Source of the DNA: Dasypus novemcinctus | Taxonomy: Eukaryota; Chordata; Mammalia; Cingulata; Dasypodidae | NCBI RefSeq assembly: GCF_030445035.2 | Contig: NC_080704.1 | Span: 21,308,499 to 21,372,498 of the forward strand | Length of the DNA: 64,000 nucleotides | Direction: 5' to 3' | In this document: positions 50,619 through 62,704 of the stretch, one piece after another | How positions within the stretch are numbered: position 1 is the stretch's first letter | Layout: every line of letters begins with the position of its first letter | Made by a program: the position numbers and the translations under genes | Notes under the pieces: generated by a model | What the model saw: the letters and a program-made list of their open reading frames with translations, nothing else | Databases searched by the model: none | What the model was told of the DNA's origin: nothing

Positions 50619-51333
50619 TTTATTTTTTTATTTTTTAATTTTTTTTTAGAATTTATTATTTTTTTAATTGACTTTGTAATAATATTACATTAAAAATATA
50701 TATGTGAGGTCCCATTCAGCCCCCCCCCACCCCCCCCTCTCCCCCCCCCCAACAACACTCGTTCCCATCATCATGACACATCCATTGGATTTGGTAAGTA
50801 CATCTTTGGGTACCTCTGCACCTCATAGTCAATGGTCCACATCATGGCCCATACTCTCCTCCATTCCATCCAGTGGGCCCTGTGAGGATTTACAATATCC
50901 GGTGATTACCTCTGAAGCACCATCCAGGGCAGCTCCATGTCCCAAAGACGCCTCCACCTCTCATCTCTTCCTGCCTTTCCCCATACCCATCGTCCACCAT
51001 GTCCACTTTTCCCAATCCAATGCCACCTCTTCTATGTGGACATTGGATTGGTTGTGTCCATTGCACCTCTATGTCAAGAGGAGGCTCAGATTCCACATGG
51101 ATGCTGGATGCAATCCTCCCATTTTCAGTTGTAATCACTCTAGGCTCCATGGTGTGGTGGTTGTCCTTCTTCAACTCCATCTTAGCTGAGTGTGGTAAGT
51201 CCAATAGATCAGATTGTAGGTGCTGGAGTCTGTTGAGGCTCAGGACCTGGCTATCACATTGTCAGTCCAGAGATTCAAATCCCCTAAATATATCTTAAAC
51301 CCCAACATTAACTGCACCTCCAGCACTTTAGCA
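50619..51333 (-). mobile_element. Young non-LTR retroelement, 5'-truncated copy (715 bp)
   Basis: Minus-strand element with poly(A) seen as the T-rich end at 50,619-50,660, and a perfect 16-nt duplication tgtttcctttctttta at 50,603-50,618 and 51,334-51,349. Sequence across its length is close to that of 60,565-61,903. It contains a 104-codon open frame (50,890-51,204, starting MDLPHSAKMELKKDNHHTME). Probably the 3' end of a lineage-specific L1, but no ORF2 part is visible. Confidence 0.88.
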
Positions 51334-51747
51334 TGTTTCCTTTCTTTTAAAGGAGACATTCAAAAGAGGAGAAGACAGGCAGAAGAGGTGGGACAGGGTG
51401 ATGTGCAAAAGCCTGTTGAACCATAAAGAAGGCTTCATGTGTTCTTTCTCTTAAGACCAACTATGATCTCCAGAATCACCTACCATCACATTCAATGAGA
51501 TCAACTTTTATAGAGCTAGCTACCCTGGAGGAAAAATGGATCAGCTCAAAATACTTTTTCTCCCCCTCCCTTATTTATGTGTCTTGAGATGCCTCTCATC
51601 TCTAAAGTAACTCCCCTGGGGCTAAAACTGAACACAGAACAATTAGGCCTCTCCCCACTTAAGAGGAAACTGTCTGATAGCAGCATCCTACCAATGCTAA
51701 TTGGTAGCAGAAATGAATTTGGCTACTCTCTCTACTTCCACAACACA

Positions 51748-51851
51748 TAATGTTTTATTTCGATTTTCTTGTAATGTCTTATTTCGATTTCCAAGTAGAA
51801 ACTGTAAATGGTTCCCCATAGTCTGCCTGTAAATGGTTCCCCATAGCCTGG
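51748..51851. repeat. Two adjacent tandem duplications (24 and 25 bp)
   Basis: The 24-bp unit taatgttttatttcgatttt... occurs at 51,748-51,771 and 51,772-51,795. Six bases later the 25-bp unit ctgtaaatggttccccatag... occurs at 51,802-51,826 and 51,827-51,851. The copies differ at only a few positions. Confidence 0.9.
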
Positions 51852-52188
51852 TGGGAAGCTCTCAAGAGTGGTACAGTTGTTAAAGGAAAAATCATATTAT
51901 GTGTTTTTGTTAGTGATTTTAAGTAGTTGTGATCCTTTTGATGCAATCAGGGTATCAGCCAAAGGCTATGTACCAATTAGTCGGCTCTTTAACTCAGAGG
52001 CAGTTTGTAGGCTAGCTGCTTTCCTCTCCTAAATCCTGTTAAATATGCAATGGGCTCTATTTTGTGCAAAATGAACAGGCTGCCATGACAACTGTCTGTG
52101 GAATACTATTTCCACAATAGTCATAGGTTTTGAGTGTCTGCCTCTGGGTCCAAAGTTTGTTCTAAAACCCAGATACACATCTATTCTT

Positions 52189-52399
52189 TTTTTTTTTTGA
52201 GGTACCGGGGCTGGAGATTGAACCCAGGACCTCATATGTGGGAAGCCAGTGCTCAACCACTGAGCCACATTGGCTCCCCTGAGTTGGTTTTTTCATTTGT
52301 TTTTGCTTGCTGTTTGTTTTTAGGAGGCACTGGGAAGCGAACCCAGATCCTCCCATTGTGGAAAGTAGGCACTTAACCACTTGAGCCACATCTGCTCCC
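52189..52399 (-). mobile_element. Dimeric tRNA-type SINE, uninterrupted
   Basis: Two tRNA-like units on the minus strand (52,320-52,399 and 52,198-52,280) with a T/A-rich linker and T-run end. The duplication cacatctattctt is at 52,176-52,188 and 52,400-52,412. Confidence 0.92.
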
Positions 52400-52679
52400 C
52401 ACATCTATTCTTAAAGGTGTTCTCCTGGACATCTTTACAAACAAACAAAAACAAAACACTTTCAACTGGCTGGTTTCTCTATTTTTCTTTTAGAGGAGAA
52501 ATTTGAATGAATTTAAACAATTGCAAATTGATTATGGATTTTATTGCTGTTTTTGTTTGGGGGAGAGGGTGATTTAGATAAAAATTATAACTGAGCATAC
52601 ACATTTCATTAGACCAGACCAAAGTTTGGAAAATTCCCCTTTAGGTGTGCAGTTCTTAAATTAAAATTATTGTTTTCTT

Positions 52680-53430
52680 CATCTGACAGTGTCGAAGGAA
52701 TCTTGTGGTTGCAAGTAACAGATAATTCAACCCCAACTGATTTAGCAAAACCAGTTTCAAATAAATCTGGTTAGAAAATTCCAAAGGTAAGATTTGAGAT
52801 TTATGACATACTCAGGGCTCCAGCTCCTTTTCCTTGCCCTTCTCATAATCTGCCCTTCTCCATGTATCAGTTTCATCCCTGGACTGGCTCATCTCCTGGT
52901 GACAGCCTTGTTCGGAGTATCATACTTGAAGGAGAAGAGTGAGCCTAGTTGCTACCTAGTGCTCTCTCCCAAAGTCCTGAAGCTTACTTATATGGGCAAT
53001 TTTCAGCTGCATGCCTACCCCTGAACACCCCCTTTTGCCAGGAAAAGAGGATGTACTCACATGAGATGAGGCCAGGAAGTGGGCAGCTTCACATTTCCAT
53101 CCAGGTCTCAGGCTCCTAACTCGATCTTTCTGCATCACCATTCTCTTGGGGCTCTTGTCCTAATGCTCACAAGATGCCTCCTCCAGGCACTGTGTATTGG
53201 TTCCAGGCAGAATGGGGGAAGGGCAGCTGAATCTGTTCCTTTTTATCAAGAAAACAATAGTTTTGCTGGAAGACTCATCTAGCCGATTTCTGCTTATAAC
53301 CCATTAGCCAGAACTGTGTCACATGACCACCCCTAACTACAAGGGAGTCCAGAAAATTAAGGTTTGTTGGCTGAGCTCATTGCCACCTAGACCAAAATTT
53401 GGGGTTTATTGGTAAGAAAGAAATGGAGAG
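52680..53430. repeat. Ancient repeat, family uncertain
   Basis: The blocks tggttgcaagtaacagataa, ctccagctccttttccttgc, ccagaactgtgtcacatgac and ggagtccagaaaattaaggt resemble an old mammalian interspersed repeat that I cannot name with confidence. Confidence 0.4.
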
Positions 53431-53434
53431 TGCA

Positions 53435-54110
53435 TATTGATTTGTCACCTTGCATTAGTCAACCAAAGGGGTGCTGATGCAAAGCACCAGAAATCTGTTG
53501 GCTTTTATAAAGGGTATTTATTGGGGATAGAAGCTTACAGTCATAAAGCCATAAAGCAAAGTTACTTCCCTCACCAAAGTCTGTTGCCACATGTTGGAGC
53601 AAGATGACTGCTGGTCTCTGCAAGGGTTCAGCCTTCCTCTTCCTCCTAAGGCTCCATGGTCCCAGCTCCTTCTGTTCTCATCTGTAGGTTAGCATAAGGC
53701 TTGTCTCTCTCCCTGGGGCTTGTTTCTCTCTGGACTCAGCTGCAACTGTTCTCTCCTCAAGGTCAGCTGTAGACTGTCAGGCTGTCTCTCTTCCTGGGTC
53801 CTCTGCCGTGTCTATGGAACCATCTCTATTCCTCTGTGTTTTTCTCCCTGTGTATTTACTTCCCTGGGCTCCAGCTTCAAATCTCTAACTCTCTCCTCTG
53901 CCATGTTGTTTTCTCTGTGAATCCCCACCCACCAAGGGGGCAGGAACTCAACATCCTATTGACATGGCCCAATCAAAGCCTTAAGCATAATTTAATCAAG
54001 TAAAAGTGAAACTCTGAATCTAATACAATCTAATATGCCCAGAGGAATGGACTAGTGTACAGACATAATCCAGTATCTATTTTTGGAATTCATAAATAAT
54101 ACCACACTGC
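53435..54110 (-). mobile_element. LTR-like (MaLR-type) repeat
   Basis: It begins cattagtcaaccaaaggggt, with ttggcttttataaagggtat and ttattggggatagaagctta, and ends with gcccagaggaatggactagt. Less decayed than the copy at 13,190-13,690. No internal retroviral genes. Name from memory, strand tentative. Confidence 0.5.
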
Positions 54111-54138
54111 TGTATACTTCTCAGTGGTTGCCACAATA

Positions 54139-54585
54139 AATAAATAAATAAATATATATATATATTTAAAGATTTATTTATTTATTTCTCTCCCCTTCTC
54201 CCCCCCACCCCAGTTGACTGTTCTCTGTGTCTATTTGCTGTGTGTTCTTTGTCCACTTCTATTGTCAGCGGCACTGGAATCTGTGTTTCTTTTTGTTACG
54301 TCATCTTGTTGTGTCAGCTCTCCATGTGTGTGGCACCATTCCTGGGCAGGCTGCACTTTCTTTCATGCTGGGCAGCTCTCCTTATGGGGCACACTCCTTG
54401 CGCTTGGGGCTCCCCTGCGCGGGGACACCCCTGCGTGGGGACACCCCTGCGTGGCACGGCACTCCTTGCGCTCATCAGCACTGCACGTGGGCCAGCTCCA
54501 CACCGGTCAAGGAGGCCCGGGGTTTGAACCGCGGACCTCCCATGTGGTAGGCGGATGCCCTAACCACTGGGCCAAGTCCGCTTCC
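54139..54585 (-). mobile_element. DAS-type SINE, full length
   Basis: Head at 54,500-54,585 (ggaagcggacttggcccag on the minus strand), body with a locally duplicated cctgcgtggggacacc block (54,420-54,450), C-run, and a T/A-rich end with TAAA and TA repeats. The duplication ccacaata is at 54,131-54,138 and 54,586-54,593. Confidence 0.92.
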
Positions 54586-54594
54586 CCACAATAC

Positions 54595-54785
54595 ATATTA
54601 ACTCACCTATTTCTCACATCAAGTCAGTGAGGTTAATACTATTACTATTCTGGTTTTATAGGTGAGGAAACAGGCAAAGAGAGGTTACGTAATTTGCTCA
54701 AGCTCCCATATGGTTATTAAGTGTTGAGGCTGAAATATGAACCCAAGCAATATGACTCTAGAACGCTATTCTTTTATGTTCCCAG
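54595..54785 (-). repeat. MIR SINE fossil
   Basis: The blocks ggttttataggtgaggaaac, agagaggttacgtaatttgc and ctgaaatatgaacccaagca follow the reverse MIR. Confidence 0.75.
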
Positions 54786-54869
54786 AAACGCTTTTTACCC
54801 ACAGGCCAGACTTCTTTTCCAAGAAGTATATCCCCTAAGGAAATGCAGGCCTCTCCTAGACTTGATAGC

Positions 54870-55030
54870 AAATATTTATTTAACACTTCATAGTTTATGA
54901 AGGTTTTCCACTTAGATTATTTGATTTCAATATTATGCCCATTTTTTAACCTGAGGAAACTGATTCTCAGATAAATTATATGAGTTTGCCTAAGGTCCCC
55001 AGGTTTTAAGTGACACTGCTGATATTTCAT
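54870..55030 (-). repeat. MIR SINE fossil
   Basis: The blocks tttaacacttcatagtttat, gaaggttttccacttagatt and cctgaggaaactgattctca suggest a second reverse MIR copy. Its 3' part runs into the region before the SINE at 55,132. Confidence 0.65.
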
Positions 55031-55131
55031 TGAAATAACAAGAATTTACTCCTGGTCTCCTTTCTTAATCCTCCACTCTCCCAAGCATAGGAAACTTTAT
55101 TTTTAAGTTTTTTAACTGCCCATATTTTTGT

Positions 55132-55235
55132 CTGGGCCATATATATATATACATATATGGGGGTAGCTGGGATTGAACAGAGAACCATGTACATGCGAAG
55201 CAGGCACTCAACCACTGAGCTATACCTGCTCCCCG
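55132..55235 (-). mobile_element. tRNA-type SINE unit
   Basis: On the minus strand ggggagcaggtatagctcag ... ggttctctgttcaatccc and a TA-rich end at 55,140-55,158. One unit only. Confidence 0.75.
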
Positions 55236-55893
55236 ACGACCCTGTATAAACTTCATGATCTTGTCAGGAAAGACCATCTGGAGAAATCTCGAATCTTTCA
55301 CCGATTGTTTTCATAGTGTTCTTTTTTGCATAACCACACCAGTAGGAATATGGTGTATTGCAGAAATTGTGTTTAGTAGTAACAGAGCTGAAAGGTGGGG
55401 GGGGGGAGGGGGCATGTTATTTTTATCTCACATAATATAAAATCCAAAGCTCCATTCAAAAAATGAGTTAATTACAAATGGCTCTCTCTGTAGCTGTTAA
55501 AGATCCATTAAACATATAGAACATTTTTTTTCCCCTAAGTTACATCAGGCTGATTTATATTACTTTTCTTTAAAACTGCTTTGTAAATCAGACTTTTCAT
55601 GATGTAAGAATGACAGTCCACCTCACTGGGGTAAATTAGTGAAGTTTTGCTATATTACCGCTATCTCAGTTTGCTCATAATTGCTATTTCTCTCATTCTT
55701 TCTAAACATTTGAAATCTTTAGCTTATGGCCTTGTTTTATTTAAATACTGTAACATTCCTTATAGAACTACTGAATAGACTATAAAAATCATAAGGACAT
55801 TGTATAATACAGTTTGACTTTAAAAGTTATGAGAGAGTAGATTGAAAAAAGAAATAGCGACTTAAGAAAATAAAAAATCAGAGTGTGTCTTAG

Positions 55894-56070
55894 AACAGTG
55901 TCACTCAAAGTGTGCTTTAGCATCCCCTGGGAGCTTATTAGAAATACAAATTCATAGACCTTGCCCCAGACCTACTGAGTCAGAATTTGTAGAGGTGGGG
56001 CCCTGGAGTCTGTGTTTTAATAAGATGCCCACGTGATATGTAAGCATGTTAAAGTTTGAGAAGCAGTTTT
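55894..56070. mobile_element. MER5A-type DNA transposon fossil
   Basis: The blocks cagtgtcactcaaagtgtgc, agcatcccctgggagcttat, cagacctactgagtcagaat and tttgagaagcagtttt match the MER5A consensus as I recall it, nearly end to end. Confidence 0.8.
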
Positions 56071-56229
56071 AACAGTCTTGTGAGTCGGAAGAGACTCACA
56101 GCTTGTGTACTCTTGAATATTAGTGAAACTAACTTCAGGTTTAATAAGCTAAGACCTATATTAAACCCTAGAATCTCCTTTGAAAGCTCCAAAATCATCA
56201 ACTCCAGTTGTCTCCTCTAGGTCACTGAG

Positions 56230-56545
56230 CCTTAACTCAAGTGTATGCTTGACTCCATCTCCCTAGGGATGCCTTCACCTGATTCATTCGTGTTCATCCT
56301 TGGGATATTAGTTCAAGAACTTCCTCAGGGAAGTGCTTGACCCCCGGACATTCGCTCATAACGTGTGGCTCTCCTTTGCAATTTCACATTTATTTGTACA
56401 ATCATTTGATTAATGTTTCCTTCGCTTACTAGGCTATACACTTCATGAGGAAAGGGACCCTGCCAGCTTTGTTAATCCCTAGCGTCTATAACAGTGCTAA
56501 GCACATGACAGATGATCAGCAAATATTTGTTGAATAAATATGTGA
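56230..56545 (+). repeat. L2 LINE 3' end fossil
   Basis: The blocks ggctatacacttcatgagga, aaagggaccctgccagcttt, taacagtgctaagcacatga and gcaaatatttgttgaataaa follow the L2 3' end in sense orientation. Confidence 0.75.
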
Positions 56546-56693
56546 ATAAAAACTAAGACAAGAATAAAAGCGCTAAAAGAAAAAAGTGCTCTGAAAACAG
56601 TTCCAAAGGCTTCACCACAAGCTCTTTGTTATCTGAGGCAATAATAGCAAGGGTTTTGAAAAGAAAGTCGCAGATTTTTCCAGGCCTTGTTTT

Positions 56694-57071
56694 TTTAAAA
56701 ATTTATTTACCCCGCCCCCCCCAGGTTGTCTGCTCTCTGTGCCCATTCACTTTGTGTTCTGTGTCTGCTTGTACTCTCATCAGGCGGCACTGGGGATCTG
56801 TGTCATCTTGCTGCATCAGCTCTCCGTGTGTGCTGTGCCACTCCTGGGCGGGTAACAGTTTCTCATGGGGCGGCTCTCCTTGCGCAGGGGCTACTCCTCG
56901 TGCGGGGCGACCCTTAGGTGGGGCATCCCTGCATGGGCCGGCACTCCTTGCACCACAGCACTGCGCGTGGGCCAGCTTACCACACAAGCCAGGAGGCCCT
57001 GGGTTTCGAAACCCTTGGACCTCCTATATGGTAGGTGGACGCTCTATCTGTTGAGCCACCTCCGCTTCCCA
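56694..57071 (-). mobile_element. DAS-type SINE, full length
   Basis: Head at about 56,990-57,071 and T-rich end at 56,694. The 15-nt duplication tccaggccttgtttt is at 56,679-56,693 and 57,072-57,086. The body is more diverged than in other copies. Confidence 0.9.
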
Positions 57072-57714
57072 TCCAGGCCTTGTTTTAGCTAATAGTTTCT
57101 ATGTTTCTCCAAGAAACAAACTGCTGTTACTTTTTCATGTTCCCAAACACAAAAATGGTTGACAGGGAGGTGGTGGTAGCAGGAAGAAAGCTTGAAGTAT
57201 CTTGAATTTGCCTTTCCAAGAAGGAAGAAGCAAATCTCTCATCCAGGTTGTATAGTCTATGTGTTGTTGGCAAGTATTGTCATATCTGGAATCCAACATT
57301 GTTGAGTTGCTGTGGCAACCTATTAAAGTCATTCTAGAATCTACCTCTAGAAGATTCCTGATGAGGCTGAGGAGTCCTCTTCAAGTAAGACCCATAGGTG
57401 TGATGATGGATTGTGTCCTGAGCCTGCAGGTCAGGCTGAAAGAGTCAGCAATCAACAAAGTGAAGATCTAGTCTATTTTCCTTGAACCTGTGTGGAACTA
57501 ACAAAACCTAGAGGGAAGGGTAAGGACACTCAGATTAATTGAATGAAATCTGGACAGATATGGAACTTTAGGATTGGAAGTTAACCTTCTTCCTCCTTTA
57601 ATTATTTGGCCTGACTCTTGTGGATTTTATATTTTGTGTTTGATTTATAAGACTATAATATATATTAAATTGGAGCTCTATTTATAGGGTGGAATTGGGT
57701 CACCTTAATGAAAT

Positions 57715-57810
57715 AGAAGGAGTTTAGCCACTAAGTCACAAGACTGTGACCCTGGGGAAGCGACCTAACCTCTCTGGGCCTGCTTTCACCTGTAAAACAA
57801 AGCTCTCAGA
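57715..57810 (+). repeat. MIR fragment
   Basis: cactaagtcacaagactgtg, accctggggaagcgacctaa and cctctctgggcctgctttca match the central MIR sense strand. Confidence 0.7.
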
Positions 57811-58339
57811 GGGCCTTCCTGAACAAGTCCAAGGGCCCAGAGTCTTATCACATATCACAGTCTCACCTGTTACTGAGCTCCGGTCAAGAACCTGATAGTC
57901 TTACAACAAGACTCCATTGGACATGTGTAGATTAGCTTTGCTTTGACATTACATTTGCTTTGACATAATGAGGGGGCCCGCATAAGCGTAAATTCTTCAT
58001 TTTGCTTTTGTCTTGAAATGGCAGACTATAGCTCCTGCAGCAGGACGATAAGAAGAAATAAGGGGTTACCATTGGTCTGCCATTGACTCGCGCTACATGT
58101 CAAATTGAGATACACGAACAACACAAACACATGCAAGCTAAAGGAACAGATTGTGGCAATATTTAAAAATATCACAGCTCTCTGAGAGGCAGTTCTGATA
58201 AGCCTGTTTGAAATTCATGCAAAACACCCATAGCCCTGGAAATCTGAATTGTACATTGCCAAGGTAAATTGCTCCTGTGTGGTAATTAAAGATAGAGGGA
58301 TATGTCAGTTATACGATCATACCTGTCTCCCTTGGTTTC

Positions 58340-59200
58340 CAGATACCACTGTCTCCTGGGCCTCATACTTTCCAGATTGCTCCTTTCTCAGTCTCCTTTG
58401 TTTGCTCCTTCCTTCTCCTCATTCCCTTTAAATGTCTCTTTTCCCAGGCTGCTGCTTTTGCTCCTATTGCCTTCTTATTCTACAAGTCCTCCCTGACTAT
58501 TTTATCTTCTCTGATCACTTCAGCTATTATTGGTAACGCAATAACCTCCTTAATCTGAATCTCCAGACCTGATTTATTTTCGGGGCTCTAAACCTGGGCT
58601 TCTACTGCCTATATGGACATTTCAACAGTGAGGCTTTGCAGGCTTAACTAAACTCCCTCTTTTTCTCTACCGTAAACACACTTGTCCCCCTTTGTGTTCT
58701 ACCCACCCCCACACCCCATGCCCTTTAATACCCTATTTCAGTTAATGTTATCACCTACTAGACTGTAAATTACAAAAGGGCAGGGACCCTGGCTGTCTTG
58801 ATCACCACTGTATTCCAGCACCTTGCAAAATGCCTGACACGTGCTAGATATACAGTAATATTGTTGAGTAAATGAGTGCGTCCATCTGTTATTCCAGACT
58901 AGAAATCTTCAAATCACCCTGATGCCTCTCTCGCCTCATTCCCTGTACCCAGTCTGCCTCCCAGATCTGTGGGGTTTATTGCATAAAAGGCTTTCACATT
59001 CGGCCCTCCTCTCCATCCCAGTGCCATGGCTTTAGTGCAGCCCTTATCTTCTATCTCTTGGATTATTGCCGGAGCCTCCTCATTGCTGGCTTTTTTCCCA
59101 GTTTATCGTCATCTGACCTCCAGAGTGATTTTCCTAAAGGTTGAATCTAATCAGATTATCCTCAAGCTCCCCTTTGCTTAAACAGACTTTGCAACCTGGC
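58340..59200 (+). repeat. L2-like LINE fossil
   Basis: The blocks ctagactgtaaattacaaaa, gggcagggaccctggctgtc and cttgcaaaatgcctgacacg mark one L2 3' end near 58,880. More L2-like pyrimidine-rich sequence (cttggattattgccggagcc) follows to 59,200. Confidence 0.65.
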
Positions 59201-59204
59201 AGCC

Positions 59205-59650
59205 TCAAACTGAATCCAGCCTACGGATGTATTCCATGGAGTCAGTATAGTGTTTTGGAAAATCGAGAGTAATTGTATTTCATGGATTCTAAGATGCATT
59301 TTTTTGTTTCTTCACATCTTAGCAACTCTGAATTTGGGATATGTCTTAAAATTGATGGACTGTCATAGTTTGGTAACATTTTCCATTTTTACTGGTATAT
59401 AAAATGAGGCATCTCATAATCAATGGCATCTTAAATTTGGTAAAATGTATTCATTGCTGACATTTAAATATAGGGAGATTTTGCATAAAAATATGTTCAG
59501 CTTCTCTTGAAAAATTACATCTGGCCACACTGGGCCAGGATTTCTGGATGGCAGCCCTAGTAAGGAGCAGCTGCCTCATTTAGACCAAAGCTCTCTAGAG
59601 TGCCCCATAGTTTCCCCCAGGCTGCTTTATTTATTTATATTATCTGCCCC
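59205..59650. repeat. Interrupting old repeat, family uncertain
   Basis: AT-rich tract with ggattctaagatgcattttt and atcaatggcatcttaaattt, which look like a DNA-transposon remnant between two L2 blocks. Not identified. Confidence 0.35.
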
Positions 59651-60115
59651 AGCTCCTATAAACATTTGAAATGACAAACCCTGGTTAACATGCTAAAACC
59701 CAAACCCTCTCTTGTGATTTATAAAGACTATCACAATTCACACCAACCTACTTCCCCAGGTTCACGTCCCCATCCTCCACTCCATATATCCTCTCTCCCC
59801 CAGTGTCAGGAAACATGACTCCAATATTATATGTTCTCTCAGGCTTTCCCCATGTTCCCTAGAATGCCTTTCCCCACCTTTTATGCTTTAGGAACATTTT
59901 CTGACTTTCCCAGGCAGAGCTCATTTCCTTCTGGGCTCCAATAGGATGCGTATCTCTACACATACACTCACTGTACTGAAATTATTTGTGGCCCTGTCTA
60001 TGTCTCTCCCTGTGAACCTTGTAGGGGAATGAGTGATACATCATCTATTCATCTTCATATCATGCTTTCTAGCTGATACATGCTTCATAAATATCTATTA
60101 AGTAAAGAATGGATG
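59650..60115 (+). repeat. L2-like LINE fossil, continuation
   Basis: The blocks gctttccccatgttccctag, gaatgcctttccccaccttt, cttgtaggggaatgagtgat and tcataaatatctattaagta follow L2 order in sense orientation. Confidence 0.6.
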
Positions 60116-60564
60116 GGGTGTGTTTTCGGCTGAGATCTCTGTTTTCTCTTTTTCTTTTTTGTCCATGGATAGGGAATAAGAAAGCTAAGAGAAAGTCAGT
60201 TTTTTCTTTAGTGTTCTTAGTTTACAGCAAGAAATAATGCGTCTGGCTCTGATTTTGGAAAGCCCTTGGCAGTCAAGGACAGATGTAGCGCTTTAACATC
60301 TACAGGCCCAAAGGCACTGAGCCAGTCAGCTTTGTGAAACCTTCTCTTTAAGTTTGTAAATTAGCATACAGTAAAACCAGCTTCTGTTTTGTTTGGTGTA
60401 CAGTTCTGTGAAGCTTAACACGTGAATAGACTCATGTAACCGCCACCACCATCAGCATACAGAATATAATCCCAGAAAACACTCGCCATAAATCCCTGAT
60501 CTGTTATCCAATACTATAGTTTTTTTCTTTTTGAAAATGTCATATAAAAGCATGTAACCTTTTT

Positions 60565-61903
60565 TTTTTTATTGACTTTGTAATAATATTACATTAAAAA
60601 AAAATATATATGAGGTCCCATTCAACCCCACCACCCCCACCCCACCTCTCCCCCCCGCCAGCAACACTCATTCCCATCATCATGACACATCCATTGCATT
60701 TGGTAAGTACATCTTTGGGCACCTCTGCACCTCATGGTCAATGGTCCACATCATGGCCCATACTCTCCCCCATTCCATCCAGTGGGCCCTGTGAGGATTT
60801 ACAATGTCCGGTGATTGCCCCTGAAGCACCATCCAGGGCAGCTCCATGTCCCAAAGACGCCTCCACCTCTCATCTCTTCCTGCCTTTCCCCATACCCATC
60901 GGCCACCATGTCCACTTTTCCCAATCCAATGCCACCTTTTCTATGTGGACATTGGATTGGTTGTGTCCATTGCACCTCTATGTCAAGAGGAGGCTCAGAT
61001 TCCACATGGATGCTGGATGCAATCCTCCCACTTTCAGTTGTAATCACTCTAGGCTCCATGGTGTGGTGGTTGTCCTTCTTCAACTCCATCATAGCTGAGT
61101 GTGGTGAGTCCAATAAATCAGATTGTAGGTGCTGGAGTCTGTTGAGGCTCAGGACCTGGCTATCACATTGTCAGTCCAGAGATTCAAATCCCCTAAATAT
61201 ATCTTAAACCCCAACACTATCTGCAACTCCAGCACATTAGCATGAAAGTCTTATGAAGAGAGATCCCATCTGAGTCCAGATTCATCACACATAAACACCA
61301 GTTCCAAAGAGGGGCCATCTGACCTGGTAGTTAACCCCATCTGCCATGACCATAACTCCCATGGGTCTCTTTAGCCCTTAAAGGAACCAATACCTGGGGG
61401 TTGTATCTGCTTTATCTGTCTCTCAGACTCTGCTCAGTTGTGCATAAGGGCAATCCTTCTGACAGCCTCCAGACTCTTTTTTAGAGACTCATAGCCATAT
61501 AAACTCATTTCTCCTTTCCCTTTCCCCCTTACATTAGGTCAAACAGCATTTTAAAGTCATGTTATTTTATGTAGACAGGGATATTCTGCTGATCCGCATT
61601 GAACCTTCCGTATAAGGTCATTTTCCAGTTGCATCATCAGTTGGTAGTTGATAGTGGTCCCTTGGTGCCAGGGAGGCTCATCCCTGGGTGTCATGTCCCA
61701 CGCTGGGGGGAAGGCATTGCATTTACATGCTGAGTTTGGCTTCGAGACTGGCCACATTTGAGTAACATGAAGGCTGACAGGAGGAAATTCCCAGGCACAA
61801 TGCTGCTCTAGGCCTTGTTCTTATTTTAGGCTTATTAGCTCACAGGCATAGTCATTAGTGTCAGGGGCTCACTGTTGAACCCTCACTCCCTCCCGGTCCC
61901 CGC
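60565..61903 (-). mobile_element. Young non-LTR retroelement, longest copy (1,339 bp)
   Basis: Minus-strand element ending in gtcaataaa plus A-run (the T-run at 60,565-60,570), with a perfect 19-nt duplication aaaagcatgtaaccttttt at 60,546-60,564 and 61,904-61,922. Its 3' part is a near-copy of 50,619-51,333, and its extra 5' 600 bp are seen only here. It carries a 104-codon open frame at 60,799-61,113 that differs from the other copy by six residues. No reverse-transcriptase motif is visible, so it is probably the long 3' end of a xenarthran L1, truncated at its 5' end. Confidence 0.88.
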
Positions 61904-62336
61904 AAAAGCATGTAACCTTTTTAGCCTGGCTTCTTTCACTCAGCATAATGTCTTTGAGATTCATCCAAGTTGTGAGTATCAACAGGTCTTTCTATTGTTG
62001 AGTAGTATTCCATTGTATGGATATACCACACTTTGTTTATCTATTCATCCACTGAAGGACATTTGGACTGTTTTTAGTATGTGATGATTATGACCCTGGG
62101 TATAGGTTTTTGTGTGAATATACGTTTTCATTCCTGTAAATTAAAAACCTGGGAGTAGCGTTGCTATGTCATATGGTAAGGGTATGTTCAACTTTGAAGA
62201 AACTGCCAAACTAGTTTTCAGAGTGGCTGTACCATTTCACATTCCACATCCTTGCCAGCACTGGGTATTATTAGTATTTTTAAAAACAGTTTGAAACCAT
62301 TCTAATAGGTGTATAATGGTATCTCATTCTGATTTT

Positions 62337-62549
62337 TAAAAAATTTTTGAGGTACCGGGACGGGGATTGAACCCAGGACCTCGTAAGTGGAAGCTGGTGC
62401 TCAACTACTGAACCATATTGGCTCCCCTGAGTTGTTTTTTTTTTGTCTGTTTGTTGTTTGTTTTTGTTTTTTAGGAGGCACCAGGAACCAAACCCGGGAC
62501 CTCCCATGTGGAAAGCAGATGTTTAACCTCTTTAGCCACATCTGCTCCC
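62337..62549 (-). mobile_element. Dimeric tRNA-type SINE, uninterrupted
   Basis: Two units on the minus strand with T-rich linker, like 52,189-52,399. The perfect 15-nt duplication tctcattctgatttt is at 62,322-62,336 and 62,550-62,564. Confidence 0.93.
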
Positions 62550-62704
62550 TCTCATTCTGATTTTAATTTCAATTTGGTCTTTCTTGAATCCAGTCTGGGG
62601 GTACTGAAGGGGATAGAAAAATGGCAAACTCATTGCCAGATCAGTGGCACTTTGAACTCTGATCGTCTTCCTCAATCCACCTTTTGCTATTTCCTTTTTA
62701 GAAT

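Larger units (their letters stand above)
60345..62575 (-). mobile_element. Ancient L1 3' end, reverse, with two later insertions
   Basis: The outer parts (agcatacagtaaaaccagct, tggtgtacagttctgtgaag; then ctttcactcagcataatgtc, agtagtattccattgtatgg, tcatatggtaagggtatgtt) are the reverse complement of an old L1 3' region. It is split by the young element at 60,565-61,903 and the dimer at 62,337-62,549. Confidence 0.8.

Noticed and set aside
50890..51204. 104-codon frame as a real gene
   Set aside because: It lies inside a retroelement present in at least two copies. Changes between copies are mostly amino-acid changing, so there is no sign of selection.
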